From the NCBI GenBank assembly GCA_021521415.1, contig JAIQDT010000186.1, positions 2,394,001 through 2,458,000 on the forward strand: a DNA stretch of 64,000 bases, read 5' to 3'. The position numbers and the translations under genes are program-made. Positions within the stretch are counted from its first letter, which is position 1. Each line of letters starts with the position of its first letter. Positions 1 through 11,003 of the stretch are shown in pieces. Below the pieces are notes generated by a model, which had not been told where the DNA came from, made no database searches, and saw only the letters and a list, made by a program, of their open reading frames with translations. This DNA is from Bidens hawaiensis (taxonomy: Eukaryota > Streptophyta > Magnoliopsida > Asterales > Asteraceae).

Positions 1-75
1 CAATCTACTCTGAGGTTTCGAGCATTAATTCTGGACCAGTGATTTGGCTATCACCCACTTCGGCCCAGTCCATAG
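1..75 (-). pseudogene. Gypsy integrase fragment at window edge
   Basis: The minus strand reads about 20 integrase residues beginning [14 protein letters not shown]. These are nearly identical to the integrase of the Gypsy element at 17940-18000. A TAG replaces the Lys codon expected after ETSE. The fragment continues off the left edge and abuts the Copia gag remnant within about 40 bases. It is the end of another Tekay-like Gypsy or a piece joined by deletion. Identity is secure from the motif; the extent is unknown. Confidence 0.75.
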
Positions 76-115
76 TAGTGCTGGGTAGGCCAAATTTATC
101 TAAGCGTGTCACAGG

Positions 116-2962
116 TTACCATGACATGTCTTCCTGATTAAAAAAGATTGAGCATGAAGTTTTTGATGGCGTGGTCACCGGAGATTTGGGCAACCATTCA
201 TATTTAGATTTTAAAACTTTGTTGGTAGTATAAACGGTTGACTTTGTCTCCAGTTTGCGAGCGGGAAAAATATTTGACTTTGACTTCCAAATTGATTTCG
301 ATCCAGAGGCTGACTTGGGTCTCGTGACCGAAACCGGGTTTCCATCACGCTTCTGAAACATATTAGACTTGGTCTGATGAGAGCTTAACCTGTCAGCCTT
401 GTTTCTTTTCCAATTACCATCAGAGGAATTTGCCTCAGAATACCTTGATTTATTAGAAGTAGACTTATAGAAGGTATTTCGAGGCATATTCCTCTAATTA
501 TATCCATAATATGAGACATAATGATGGTATGGACAATTCTAGCAATATGACCAGGAATGCCACAGTTAAAACATGTTTGATGTTTAACATAAAATTCATT
601 GTGAGCAATATGAGCTTCCTTCTTTAACAAACTTAAGTGATAAATGTTTACGAGAGCTTTTGTTTTTATCAAATTTTTTGAAAACACACCACCAGATTTA
701 AAATTTTTAGAATAATCAATCAAACAATTGTAGCAATAGAATTCAAAAACAGGAAAATTTAAAGGAACATTAGAACTAATGACTTTATTGTTCAAAACAA
801 GTAAATCATCATCCTCATCAATACAATCCTCAACAATTACTTCGAATGCACATAAATCAAACACATTAGTATCATTCACCCTTAAGGTTGATTCGGTAGC
901 ATTTACTTAAATAAGAGCACCTTTTCCATTTTCAGTTGGTTTACCATACTGCATAAACTTTTATGTTTCTTTGGCTTCTTTGGTAAGAGGAAGTCCAGTG
1001 TAGTTGTCATTATATGGAGGGGGAACCACACTGTACCCAATACTCTCACTCTTTTTTTCGTTCCATTTTAATTGTTTATCAATCAAGGACTCAACAACAG
1101 CACTAGAGACATCGAATTTCTTAAAATTGAATTCAGCATTTTCAAATTTATTAGTTAACTTAGCGATCTCCAACTTAGATGCTTCTAATTCAGCGGTTAA
1201 ATCAGCAATTTTCTGTTTGGCATCTAAGTGGTGACAACATGTTATGCTAAAGTCGGATTGAAGTTTAGAGGAATCCTTTTGTTGTGCCTCAAGTTTTTCT
1301 TTTAAAGCCTTTTCAAATTTCTTAATATTGAATTTTTCATGTTTAATTCCCTCCATTTCTCTAATCAGATTACTATTGTGAGATTTATATAAATCTACCT
1401 TATTAACACAAGATTGAGAACATATTTCAGAACTTACTTCGGATGAGCTGGAAGAGGTGAAAGCCATGAAGGAAAATTGAATATCCTTAACTTGTTCCTC
1501 AGCATTGTTTTATTCTTCTGCAACATCAATCCGGGCAAAATTTGCAGTCTGATTGTTGATGTTGAGACCTGCCATCTGGTCATTTCAAGAAAACTGTTAA
1601 GCTACCAATTCCCGCTCGCTCTCATTTGAACCATCTGAATTATCTCCTCTTGCATTACTCACTGAAACCAATGTCCTTTCTCTGTTTCCCTCCTTAGTTG
1701 GATTTGTGCATTCACGAGCGAAGTTACCCGGCTCGTGACAGTTGTAGCACCTCAGAGTGTCTTTTTTAAATCCCACATTCTGGTTAGCTGGCACATTCCA
1801 GATATTTCTGCATGTTCTCTTGGTAAATTTCTTTTCTCGAAACACTGCCATGGCTATTTACCAAGAGATATCCATTTCCTCTACATCATCAAGATGGATT
1901 TAATCTAACTTAGCAGCTACAACTGGTTGAACCAGATCTCTAGCAAGAAAAAGATTGTAGCAATTCATGAAACCTACCATCAAGGCAATGTTTTCTTGAG
2001 CCTCCTTCGAAATAGTAGGAGACTGGTCAGTTGACTAAGGTTGAGTAGCAGGAACAGGTTGTTGAAAGAACACGGGAGTTGGATGCGGTGGTGGCTGATT
2101 AAATTGACCTTGAGCAGACTTAAACATTGAGAAATTGTTTTGAGACTGTTGTGGCTGAGCATACTGACCCTGAGAGGATTTGAACATAGAAAGATTGTCT
2201 TGTGAGATGAGAGCATTATTAGAAGAAACACTGTAGCCGGCCGCATTGTAAGAGTTGGCATGATTTATGGCACGCTGTTTATCATTCATGTCACATAATT
2301 TAATGATTGCCATTACTTCTGACAAGGTTAGCCTGGCTAGATACTTTGTCTTCTTAATCACTGCAACATTCATGTCCTAGCTTTGTGGCAGTGAGTTGAC
2401 CAGCTTATTATTTGTCTCAACTGAGGTCAAGTTTATGCTAGCGGTTCGCATTTCAGTGACTGATAAATCTCTGCAGCTGCGTTTCCAAAGACTCTCCCAG
2501 AACATGATTAAATATGTTAACCTGTTGTCGTAATAGATCTTGTCGGCTTCATCTCATATCCTCATTTCCCTCATACACTTCAATAAGGGCTTCCCATAAT
2601 GCCTTAGCAGACTGTAACTCTCTAAATCCAAAGGTAATTTCAGGTGAAAGTGTCATTGTTAAGGTAGCAAGAGCCTTTTCATCCTTTTCAATCTTCTCAA
2701 AATCTACGTCGACATACAATCCGACAGGCTTCACAACCACCTCATCTGAATTTTCTCGTTGATAAGTAATAACTTGAGGACATCGTACAGTACTCCTCCA
2801 AATCTTCGCATCTTTCATTTTCCAATATTTCTCAAATCTGAACTTCCACTCGGCGAACCCCTCATGAGATACTAAATGAGGTACCTGAGTGGTAGTTCCC
2901 ATGATGGAGTCCAACTCTTGATGTAGAGCAACATTTGATGATGTATTAGTTAATTGGTCCAT
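116..2962 (-). pseudogene. Copia C gag (degenerate)
   Basis: The ATG at 2962 opens MDQLTNTSSN and the usual gag blocks follow: a WKFRFEKYW segment, an ALWEALIEVYEG segment, SLPQS and the INHAN region. A CCHC-type knuckle (CYNC at about 1745) comes next, then a coiled coil (1467 to about 1030) ending VVPPPYN. A second knuckle (CFNCGIPGH at about 570) is followed by a Lys/Ser-rich tail (487-116). Several frameshifts and stops break it. In the first knuckle the metal-binding His is Asn. In the second, a missing base before the last Cys shifts the frame. It cannot make a working Gag. Confidence 0.8.
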
Positions 2963-3521
2963 TTTAAAATATAGTCCAAATAGATTGTCCAAATTATTTG
3001 GTCCCAAATCACTAAGGCCCAAACCTAGTATCCAATGATACAGTAGCAGCCGAGAACCAAGAACCACTTGCTTTGACCAAGAACCCAGATTGTGAACCAA
3101 AAACCCAACCGAGAACCCGAAAGCTTAACCGAGATCTCAAGAGATTGACCGAGAACAAGTAAAATCCACCGAGAACTCAGAATGTTGGCCAAAAACCCTT
3201 AAATGTACCCGAGAAAAATCAAAGAAGCCCGAAAACGATCAAATGATAACCGAAAACTCTCAACAGTGCCCGAAAATGATCAAGAATCAGCCGAGAACCC
3301 CTTTTCCAGCTTTGACTGAGTAATTTTGGCAACAAACAAAATCTTGAAATTTGTGGGATTTGAATTTTGACCAAACTAAACTCAATCCCTATCCAAAAAT
3401 ACTTTCTATCTCCTCCGGTGAACAATTCAGCGAAAACTAAACCAACACAGCCACCAAAAGAAACACCAAACAAAATCTTTGAATCCGTGATATCACAACT
3501 CGAGCCTAGAATAGGTCAATA
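2963..3521 (-). other. Copia C leader with repeated TTCTCGG word
   Basis: This is untranslated leader between the primer binding site and the gag ATG. On the plus strand the word CCGAGAAC (TTCTCGG on the coding strand) and close variants recur roughly a dozen times between 3030 and 3310 at irregular spacing. The open frame at 3219-3473 lies inside it and has no recognisable domain. Confidence 0.6.
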
Positions 3522-3534
3522 GGCTCTGATACCA
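3522..3534 (-). other. Primer binding site, initiator tRNA-Met type
   Basis: The minus strand reads TGGTATCAGAGCC directly inside the LTR end, the standard plant sequence complementary to the 3' end of initiator tRNA-Met. It fixes the orientation of element C and the inner boundary of its LTR. Confidence 0.85.
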
Positions 3535-3536
3535 AT

Positions 3537-3924
3537 TGTGAGTCCTGTGAAAGAATCTTTCCATGTGATATCACGTGAACTCATTGTTATGCGGAATCTA
3601 GCAATGAATGGATTCAATATAAATCAAATAAACACAATAGGAAGACCATAATAATGCTTCAAAATACACGTTTATAACGTCGTGTGCTTATGCCCTTTGT
3701 GAATGATTACAATAAGATCACACTTCTCTCGTCTCTCTCTCTCTCTTGAATGACCAACACCTCCCAATTAACATTACATCATATATATATACACATATAT
3801 ATATATATGCTAACCCTAAGCCCAAGCACACTAAGCCACCGAAAACATTGATTTTAGGCTTACATATAGAATCCAAAACCACGCCCAATAACCTAAGTGT
3901 AAACCATTAACTGTGGCCCAACAC
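3537..3924 (-). repeat. 5' LTR of Copia C
   Basis: About 388 bases bounded by TG and CA: TGTGAG at 3537 on the plus strand, CAACACA at the right. The inner end is set by the adjacent primer binding site. The outer end is placed where related gag sequence resumes at 3925; two TG/CA choices, 3922 and 3924, are possible. It contains a CT-rich run and a TA-rich run (about 3735-3810) that could serve as promoter sequence. Confidence 0.7.
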
Positions 3925-4207
3925 ATATTGAGTAGAGAAGACAGTATTGATGGATAAAGTATAAACAGCAATGTAACAAAAGCTAGCATGATTTATGGCA
4001 CGTTGTTTGTCAACCATATCATATGAGTTAATAATGGCCTTCATCTCACTGATAGTTAGTCCAGCTAGGTCCTGTTTTCTTGATCAATCCCACATTTAGA
4101 TCCCAACTTTGAGGAAGAGAATTCAGCAAATTCTTATTAACCTCAAGAATGGTTAGCTCAATCATAACAAATATCATCTTGGTCATGAGCTAAAAACATG
4201 CTTCATA
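3925..4207 (-). pseudogene. Gag fragment of a further Copia copy
   Basis: The minus strand reads LNSLPQSWDLNVGLIKKT followed, after a frameshift, by SEMKAIINSYDMVDKQ and AINHAS. This parallels the gag of element C at 2290-2400 but is clearly diverged. It is cut on one side by the element C LTR and on the other by the presumed 3' LTR of element B. I take it as the remnant of the host element into which C, and perhaps B, inserted. Confidence 0.65.
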
Positions 4208-4707
4208 TGGAAGAACAACTTTGCATTAATAATAATCGAAAGATTACAATGTTTTGCTCCCCCTCAACCTTTGTTCATTATTCATTCACTGATTTTCTAG
4301 TACATATTGCACTAATCATGTAAATTTTGTGATGAGTGAAAATGTTAATGAAAAAGAGACTCTCTTCTTCATTATATACAAGTGTGAAAAACTGATGAGC
4401 TAAAGGTGAAAGTGACATCTAACAAAACTATTACAAACTACTAATAAACAAAATTTAAACAACTATCTATAAATGAATCCTATGCTAACTACTGATCCTT
4501 GCTGAAACAATTGATGTTTGTGTCATCAGTTGTTTGGATATTCTATAGTTTATTGATCAGTTGTTGAGTCTTCAAATATTTCATATCAACAGTTTTGTAA
4601 TGTTAGATGTTTGGAACAGCAGTTTGCCAAAATATAATGAAGTACAACTGATGTTTGAATCATCAGTTGTTTGGTCTTTGGCCATTTGTTCTTTGCAAGG
4701 TTACACA
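4208..4707 (-). repeat. Probable 3' LTR of Copia B
   Basis: On the minus strand a purine-rich tract (about 4708-4720, AGGAGGAGA) follows the aORF and is succeeded by TGTGTAACC, a plausible LTR start at 4707. A TATATAAT-like promoter core lies near 4375. The word CATCAGTTG and its complement CAACTGATG recur in it. The end at about 4208 (CTTCCA) is inferred from a terminal CA and from gag sequence starting just beyond. No second copy exists in the window to confirm the borders. Confidence 0.5.
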
Positions 4708-4759
4708 ATCTCCTCCTGAACTGATGATGCCAAAACTATATATTCTTATCTTCATTGTA

Positions 4760-7700
4760 TTATCTAGATAGTTTTCTCTTGGCTGAGTCTTTGATGAGCT
4801 TTAAAAACTCAGCACCTAAACTATCATCCTCTTCCATATGCAGTGGAAGATCTATCAAAGTCCTTAACACACTCTCATCTAACATAGGCACATCCTGTAG
4901 ATCTACCATTTCTGAAGTACCATAATCAAATTCCAAACTCACATAGGAGTTGTTTTTAATTTTACTACATTTAATGACTTTAGATCCTGACCGGTTTTGT
5001 TCTTCAGTTGAAGCAATAGCCATTGTTGATAAGGAAGATGAAGAAGGCATCAGTTGCAAATCAAATTCAATGCCCGTCTTGTCATCTCTGTGAAGATCCC
5101 TGATAGCTTGAATAGGGATGGCAATGGGTCGGATTTGGGTCGGGTTTAGGTATTCCCAAATCCATACCCGGTTATTAAAGTCCGTACCAAACATGTCCCA
5201 AACCCGTCGGGTTTTAATCGGGTACTTACCCATCGGGTTTCGGGTTTTCTCATCGGGTTTTCCCATCGGGTTTCGGGTTTCATATCGGGTTTTGATAAAG
5301 TACCCTTCGGGTAGACCCGGCTCAAAACCTATCGGGTTTCTACCGGTTTTTGACAAAATATAATTAATCAATTACATATATGGTTACCATAGAGATAAAA
5401 TATCTCAAATAATTGACATAAACAAGTTTCGACAAATAATATATTACAAATATAGTATATATATATAATAAGCTATATCGGGTACATCGGGTAAGTAATC
5501 GGGTAAATGGGTTTATGTTATCGGGTAATCGGGTATATTAGAAATCCCAAACCCGTGAAAAATTTCAAATCTAATCCCAAATCCATCCCAAACCCTACGG
5601 GCATTACCCGTCCCATTTATGTCGGCTTTCGGGTTTTCCCATCAGGTTCAGGTTTTATTGCCATCCCAAAGCTTGAAGCTCTTCTTCGGCCAGCTATCTT
5701 CTCTTGGCCTGTAGAGCCAACTTCCTTGCTTTGATCCCGTTTTGTGCAGAAATGGGGATTTGAGCAGCAGTTTGGACTTTCCTCTGCCTTTTGGGGAGTG
5801 TAATCTTTGATAAAGCTTTTGGTTTTAGGAATTTTCTTGTATTCTTCTTTATTTCTTGTACAATATCCTTATACGCAACCCTTAGCTTATCAATCCCCCA
5901 TATGGCATTCACCTTTCTTGATTGAAAATTTGCCTTGGCTAATTCCATTTCATTTTTAGGATTTTTATTTCTTTTTCCTCAGAAATCCTTGCTTTCACTA
6001 CATCCCAATCAGGTTCAATATGATCATGATCATGATCATGGACTTGTTTTATGAGTTTCTCTACCTTCCACATTATGCTTGTAGTTCTTCATAGGTCCAA
6101 CCTCTAAACTTGTGGAGAGATACTATGTACTCGGCATGCTCTTTAAGCCCTAAAAGAGCAGCCTTCTTAGCTTCCATCAATATCCGATTGTCAGATATTG
6201 GTCTTTCAGACACAACCAAGCTTATGTCATAAGCTTGTTGTTCAAGGTCTATTGTCTTCATAAGTTCTTGTTGATATAATATGGCTGCTTCTTCATCAGA
6301 CATAATCTTTGCTACTTCTACCAAAGCTCATGCTACCTCTTGATCTTGATGAGTGATTAAGACTTCAACATTCTTAGGCTTGAACTTTTTGGCAGGAGGA
6401 GATGATGGTGAATTATCAATTCTTGTAGGATCAACCTTCTTCTTTTAAAATTATTGTCAGAAGCCTTTTGTTGACTAGGCTTTGACTTAAAGGTTTCAGC
6501 TACCTTTGGAATATAGCTAATTCTTGTGTTACCTTGGTTGCATCAACAGTCTCTAAAACTATTGTTTGTTTTTGCAGAGCGCCAGTAGTTTGTTGTACAA
6601 CATCAGTAGTTCACCAAGTTTGGAAAACTACTGGTATTTCTTCGAATTCATCTGTAGTTTGAGACACTATTGGTCTTTGTTTGGTCTTTTTACTCTTTCT
6701 TACACCTTGAGAAATTAACTTCAATCTCTTTGATTTCGATGAGCCTGTTTCATCAAGCTTTTCCTTCGGTTCTTTGACTAAGGCTTTCTATCAACCTAGT
6801 ATCCTCTTCATTAGTTTTGTTCCCTGAATCATATGGCTTCTTTTCAGTTGCTCTCCTTGAAGCATCAAGAATGTTCTCCCTCCCCCCTTTTTGGCATCAG
6901 TAGCAGTATCAGGTTGCTCTGGAAACCATGGAGCAGGAGGAGCAATAGTTCTGTAAGTTGATTTCTCTAATCAATCATATGTTTAACTCATTTGCAAGAG
7001 TATTTAAGAAATTTATTAGCATGGTAGTGTATGTTTTAACCTTGGTTTGGAGAATTTGGAATTAGGTGGTGATCAAAGATTTTAGCTCAGCACACTAGGG
7101 TGTAGATATGGTTATACCCTCTAGTATGCTGAAGCTTTATGTGGCTGGCGGCTTTGTAGTGACTAATTGGTGGATGCAAGTTTGAAATTCACTTCGGATG
7201 GAGGCCAACAATTAGGTATGATCTTGGGGTTGTTGGACTTGAGTTTGAGTCATATTGGGGATGAGCTTCTTGAGCTTCAAGACCTTAGAGCTCAAACTTT
7301 TAACTTGATCCGTCAATTCTTAAATGATTTATGTATCAACTAACTTAATAGTTTCATATGTTGTCCTACTATCAGTAGTTTTACCTATATCAACAGCTTT
7401 ATCTGACACAAGATCAGGATTTTCATCATGAGTTTGGTCATATTACCCTTTGTCTTGGTACTTGGGACTTCCAACTGGTGTTGATATCAAGATATCATCA
7501 GTTGTTGTCGGGATAGGAGTCTTAGTGCCTAAACTACTGCCCAACTGAGAAACAGTTGTTTCAATAGTTGTAGTAGTTGCTCCTAATCCCATATTCAAAT
7601 CACATGTGGTGATAGGGATATGATCCGCCTCTAACTCTGGGTTAGTAATGCATATCTCAACATCGTCAGTTTGGGTTGTGGTTTGCCTTTCAGGTGATGT

Positions 7701-8942
7701 GGTAAAGAAAGGATTGCTTTCAGTTATGTGAGACACCTTGGCATTAGCTTAAGCTACGTCTTCGGTGGTAATGATAGAATGATCCAAAGGGGTTGAAAGA
7801 GGAGCCCTGGGAGAAGGGCTTGGAGTTGGAGTGCTAATTAGCCTTTCAACTCTTTGATGTGTTTCATATGTGCTTACAAGAGTCTCCTTTTGTGAGGATA
7901 ACTGAGGAGCTGGCTCGGGTGGAGGTGTGACATGTTGAGGGGAAGTAAAAACAGTTAGTTGTCTTTATGGCTTTTGTGTTACCACTGGTGATTTAGGCAC
8001 CTCAAGTTCCTAAACTACCTTTTTAGGTTTCTTTTGGGATTTGGGTTTTGGAGATTTCTTGGAAGATTGCTTTTTGGTGGTAGGTGTGGGTTTCAAAGTG
8101 CTATGTTGAGCACTTTGATCACCTGGAGCAGTAGGCTCTTCTGTAACTGTTGCTGCCGGAGCATCAGCAATTTAAGTAGGTTCCTCCTCATCAACCAAAG
8201 TTGAAGATTTGGAATCCATCATACTCGCAAAGATCTCATTTCTGAGACTTTGACTTTAAACTGATATTCCTTTGATCAAGTTGAGTTTGGTAATAGCTTC
8301 ATGAGAAATACCATTACGAACCGTGGAAACATCAAAAATGATTTTCGTTTTGGTGCTGTCATTGCTTTTACATTTGAATCTAAATCATTAAAAGGTTATT
8401 TTGAAAAGCAGTAATCTTCACCAGTTAGAATGGAGTTAGCAAAATTTTGAACATTTATAGGCAACTCATTCCAACTAGTTGTTTTGTCGGACATACACTA
8501 GAGTAGGGGATGAAACAATAATTTCATTGGAGGTGGGAAAATGTTTATGTAAAGAGTAGCCTTTTGTGTTGAGGCAAGATATCCCCATTCAATGAATTCT
8601 ATTTTTAGTGTATGTGAAGCAAATTTTGTTGTTTAATCATCATCATTTAACTCAAGATGTTGAGAAAGAAGTGATGAAGATACAACAACCTCAGTCTTAC
8701 CTACCATTGTCGTGATAAACAAGGGCGTGTTTTCATCAAAGTCATATTGGATGGAAGCATTCTTCCAAAAGTTATTGAGAGTTTGAGGATAAAGATCAGG
8801 ATCAATCGTTAATATATTGTGAAATTTGCTACCAACGAATACTGATGATATAATTATACTCTCGGTGGTGTTGGTTTAGTGTGAGGTAAGGTTACTAGTT
8901 GTGGGGTTTCTTGAATTGAAGGTTTCTAGGGTTTTGAGCCAT
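4760..8942 (-). pseudogene. Copia B additional ORF (aORF) downstream of pol, degenerate
   Basis: This is a long degenerate frame from the ATG at 8942 to the stop at 4760, about 1200 codons once the inserted MITE is removed. Near the start (8850-8640) it has FHN, a TLNNFW block and a TEVVVSSSLL block. At about 8345 it has SFLMFPRF. Both match the first 220 residues of the plus-strand aORF at 31036 in order and spacing. The middle is Pro/Thr/Ser-rich. Toward the end are a charged, probably coiled-coil segment (6324-6073), a His-Asp repeat (about 6020-6046) and a Lys/Arg-rich segment (5948-5694). No membrane helix or protease is evident. Function is unknown; I see a retrotransposon accessory protein, not a host gene. 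Confidence 0.7.
5113..5669. mobile_element. hAT-type MITE in the Copia B aORF
   Basis: 557 bases with terminal inverted repeats (TAGGGATGGCAAT at the left; the complement of ATTGCCATCCCAA at the right, one mismatch). It is flanked by an exact 8-bp duplication AGCTTGAA at 5105-5112 and 5670-5677, the length typical of hAT elements. The interior is packed with ATCGGGTTT-like repeats near both ends in opposite orientation, leaving an AT-rich centre. It has no transposase, so it is non-autonomous. The open frames crossing it (5118-5363, 5507-5734) are products of the repeats. Confidence 0.88.
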
Positions 8943-9533
8943 ATTTGCATAGTATGAGTAGATGATAATGGTGGAAAGCAAGTTGTATGAGTGAATTGTG
9001 AGATGGCGAGGTGTAATATAGGCAAAAGCTTTCTTTAGGATTAACAACGATGATTATGAAAGATAATCTTTGATTGCTGAAGGTTTAGGCGGTTTTAGCA
9101 AGTGGATGATTAAAAGTTATCGTTAAAACCATTGTTCTATTGAAACAACGGCTAGTAAATCCAAACAACTGTTGGAAACATGATATAATTGTAGCTTGTC
9201 TTTGATCAACTGTTTTGAATAAAACTTATCAGTATTTTTATAAAGTATTGATTGTTTGTTTTAATCAGTTGTTTTCATTATTTTTCTCAACATCAGTTTA
9301 GAAAAATAGTAGTTTTGAAAACATTGATCAATAGTTTAAAGAAAAATTGATCAATACTTTTGAAAACATCAGTTTTCCATTGATACATTAAAAGATGTAT
9401 AAACAATATTTTTGGGAAATTTGAATGCATTTTATCATAAAAACTCAGTTGTAGATCTTTGTTTTGATTTTTCAAAAATGACTATTCAAATATTTAGCAT
9501 TCCCAATCTGGAAATCAGTATTTGGAAATTTTC
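8943..9533 (-). other. Copia B spacer between pol and aORF
   Basis: A non-coding stretch separating the RNase H end from the aORF start. It is AT-rich and carries several variants of the element's CAACTGTT / CATCAGTT word (9140-9310) in both orientations. This mirrors the spacer of the plus-strand Copia at 28899-31035, which carries a different word. I see no gene in it. Confidence 0.55.
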
Positions 9534-10638
9534 TTAATCAAGTGCTTTTGTAAACACATCTAACTGATCTTTAGATGAAATATGTTCAATTGAAATCAAA
9601 CCTTTTTCATAGCAATCTCTTATGAAGTGATGACTGATCTCAATGTGTTTGGTCTGTGAATGCTGAACTGGATTTTTGATTATGTTCAAAGCAGCTTCAC
9701 TGTCCAATTTCAATGGTGCCTTCAAAGCTATTATGCCATAATCCAGTAATTGGTTTTGTAGCCAAAGTAGTTGAGTTGTGCATCTTGCAACAACAATATA
9801 CTTAGTTGTAGTAGTTAAGTTTGAAACATTAGTTTTCTTTTTGCTCTGCCAAGACATTAATGCATCTCCAAAGAACTGAGATCCTACAGATGTTGATTTT
9901 CTTGTCATTTTACAACATGCATAATCACTATATGCAAAATCAATAAGTTGGGTCTTTGTGTTGGATGGATACCAAATACCTAAGGTAGGTGCACCTTTGA
10001 GGTATCTAAATATCCTTTTAACAACACTTAAGTGAGATTCCCTTGGTGAAGCTTTATATCTTGCACACACACATGTTGCATGCATTATATCAGGCCTAGA
10101 TGTTGTTAGATACATTAAATATCCAATCATGCATCTATACAAGGTTTGATCAACATACTCACCAGTTTTATCAGGTGATAATGGATCAATTTTACTCATG
10201 GGTGTGGAACTTGTATTGCAATCAGTCATTTTAAACTTTTCAATGAGATTTTTAACATATTTTGATTGATGTAGAAAAATTTATGTTTTAGTTTGTTTGA
10301 CTTACAATCCCAAAAAGTATTGTAACTCACCCATGTTACTCATTTCAAATTCAGATTTCATGATTTTTGTAAAATCATCACGCAATTTTGGATTTGTGGA
10401 TACAAATATGATGTCATCTACATAAATTTAAACAAGAATTGAGAATTTTCCCTCTCTTTTGAGAAACAAAGTTGTATCAGTTTGTCTACTTTTAAAGTGA
10501 TTTGAAATCAAAAATGAGGAAATTCTATCATACCAGGCCCTTGGAGCTTGTTTGAGTCCATAAAGTGCTTTCTTCAACTTTTAGACATAGTTTGGGTTGA
10601 ACGCATCTTCAAACCCTAGTGGCTGTGTAACATATACC
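9534..10638 (-). pseudogene. Copia B reverse transcriptase C-terminus and RNase H
   Basis: The minus strand encodes YGLKQAPRAWYD, the catalytic IYVDDIIF box at about 10420, GELQYFLGL, SRPDIM, and an RNase H ending in FTKALD. Typical Copia landmarks are retained, including KHIEISHHFIRD. The RNase H glutamate motif is altered (TTKYIVVA instead of the usual EAEYIAA). Several stops occur between 10240 and 10600. It continues upstream at 21389 beyond the Gypsy insertion. It is inactive. Confidence 0.85.
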
Positions 10639-10995
10639 TGTGACAATCGTCAATTTCAGGTTAACCCCGTTAACTCAACTCCGTCAATTCAAACTTTAAG
10701 ATCGTTGAATCTATAACGCACACTTCATTACATTTAAACTAGGGTTTAAATGACGCTTAACACTTACTACATGTGTAGTCTTTCGGGATTTGCACCGAAA
10801 CGCAAACGAGTTGACGCGAACGATTGATAAATAAACGACAAACGTCAAAACACTAATTATGTGAGTATTATGTGTTAGATATATGTGTGTTACTTGATTG
10901 TTATGTGGAATGTTAAACAAGAAACAAGAACCAACTAGTTTAGGCTAGAGATGTAACACTTGAAAGATTAGGGACTAGAGTGTAACTTGTATTAT

Positions 10996-11003
10996 TATAA
11001 ATA
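10996..11003 (+). promoter_or_regulatory. TATA box of the G1 LTR
   Basis: TATAAATA in an otherwise AT-rich context, about 360 bases into the LTR. The identical box is at 19062-19069 in the 3' LTR. It is the likely core promoter for the genomic RNA. The transcription start is not directly visible. Confidence 0.6.

Larger units (their letters stand above)
100..3924 (-). mobile_element. Truncated Copia element C (5' LTR, leader, gag)
   Basis: Read on the minus strand, this stretch runs from an LTR (3924 to 3537) through a tRNA-Met-type primer binding site, a leader and a gag pseudogene to about 116, where it meets Gypsy sequence. Protease, integrase and reverse transcriptase are absent from the window. 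The gag layout (N-terminal capsid-like region, CCHC knuckle, long coiled coil ending in a PPPYN motif, second knuckle) is the same as in the complete Copia at 22112-34444, so both belong to the same SIRE/Maximus-like group. The right end lies inside a gag remnant of a related Copia. No target duplication can be checked because the other end is missing. Confidence 0.75.

Noticed and set aside
5118..5734. ORFs rich in GFR/PSG repeats
   Set aside because: They are translations of the GGGTTT repeats of the hAT-type MITE.
10711..10920. 69-codon ORF present identically at 10711-10920 and 18777-18986 (minus)
   Set aside because: It exists twice only because it lies in the two G1 LTRs. It has no domain and runs against the element's transcription.
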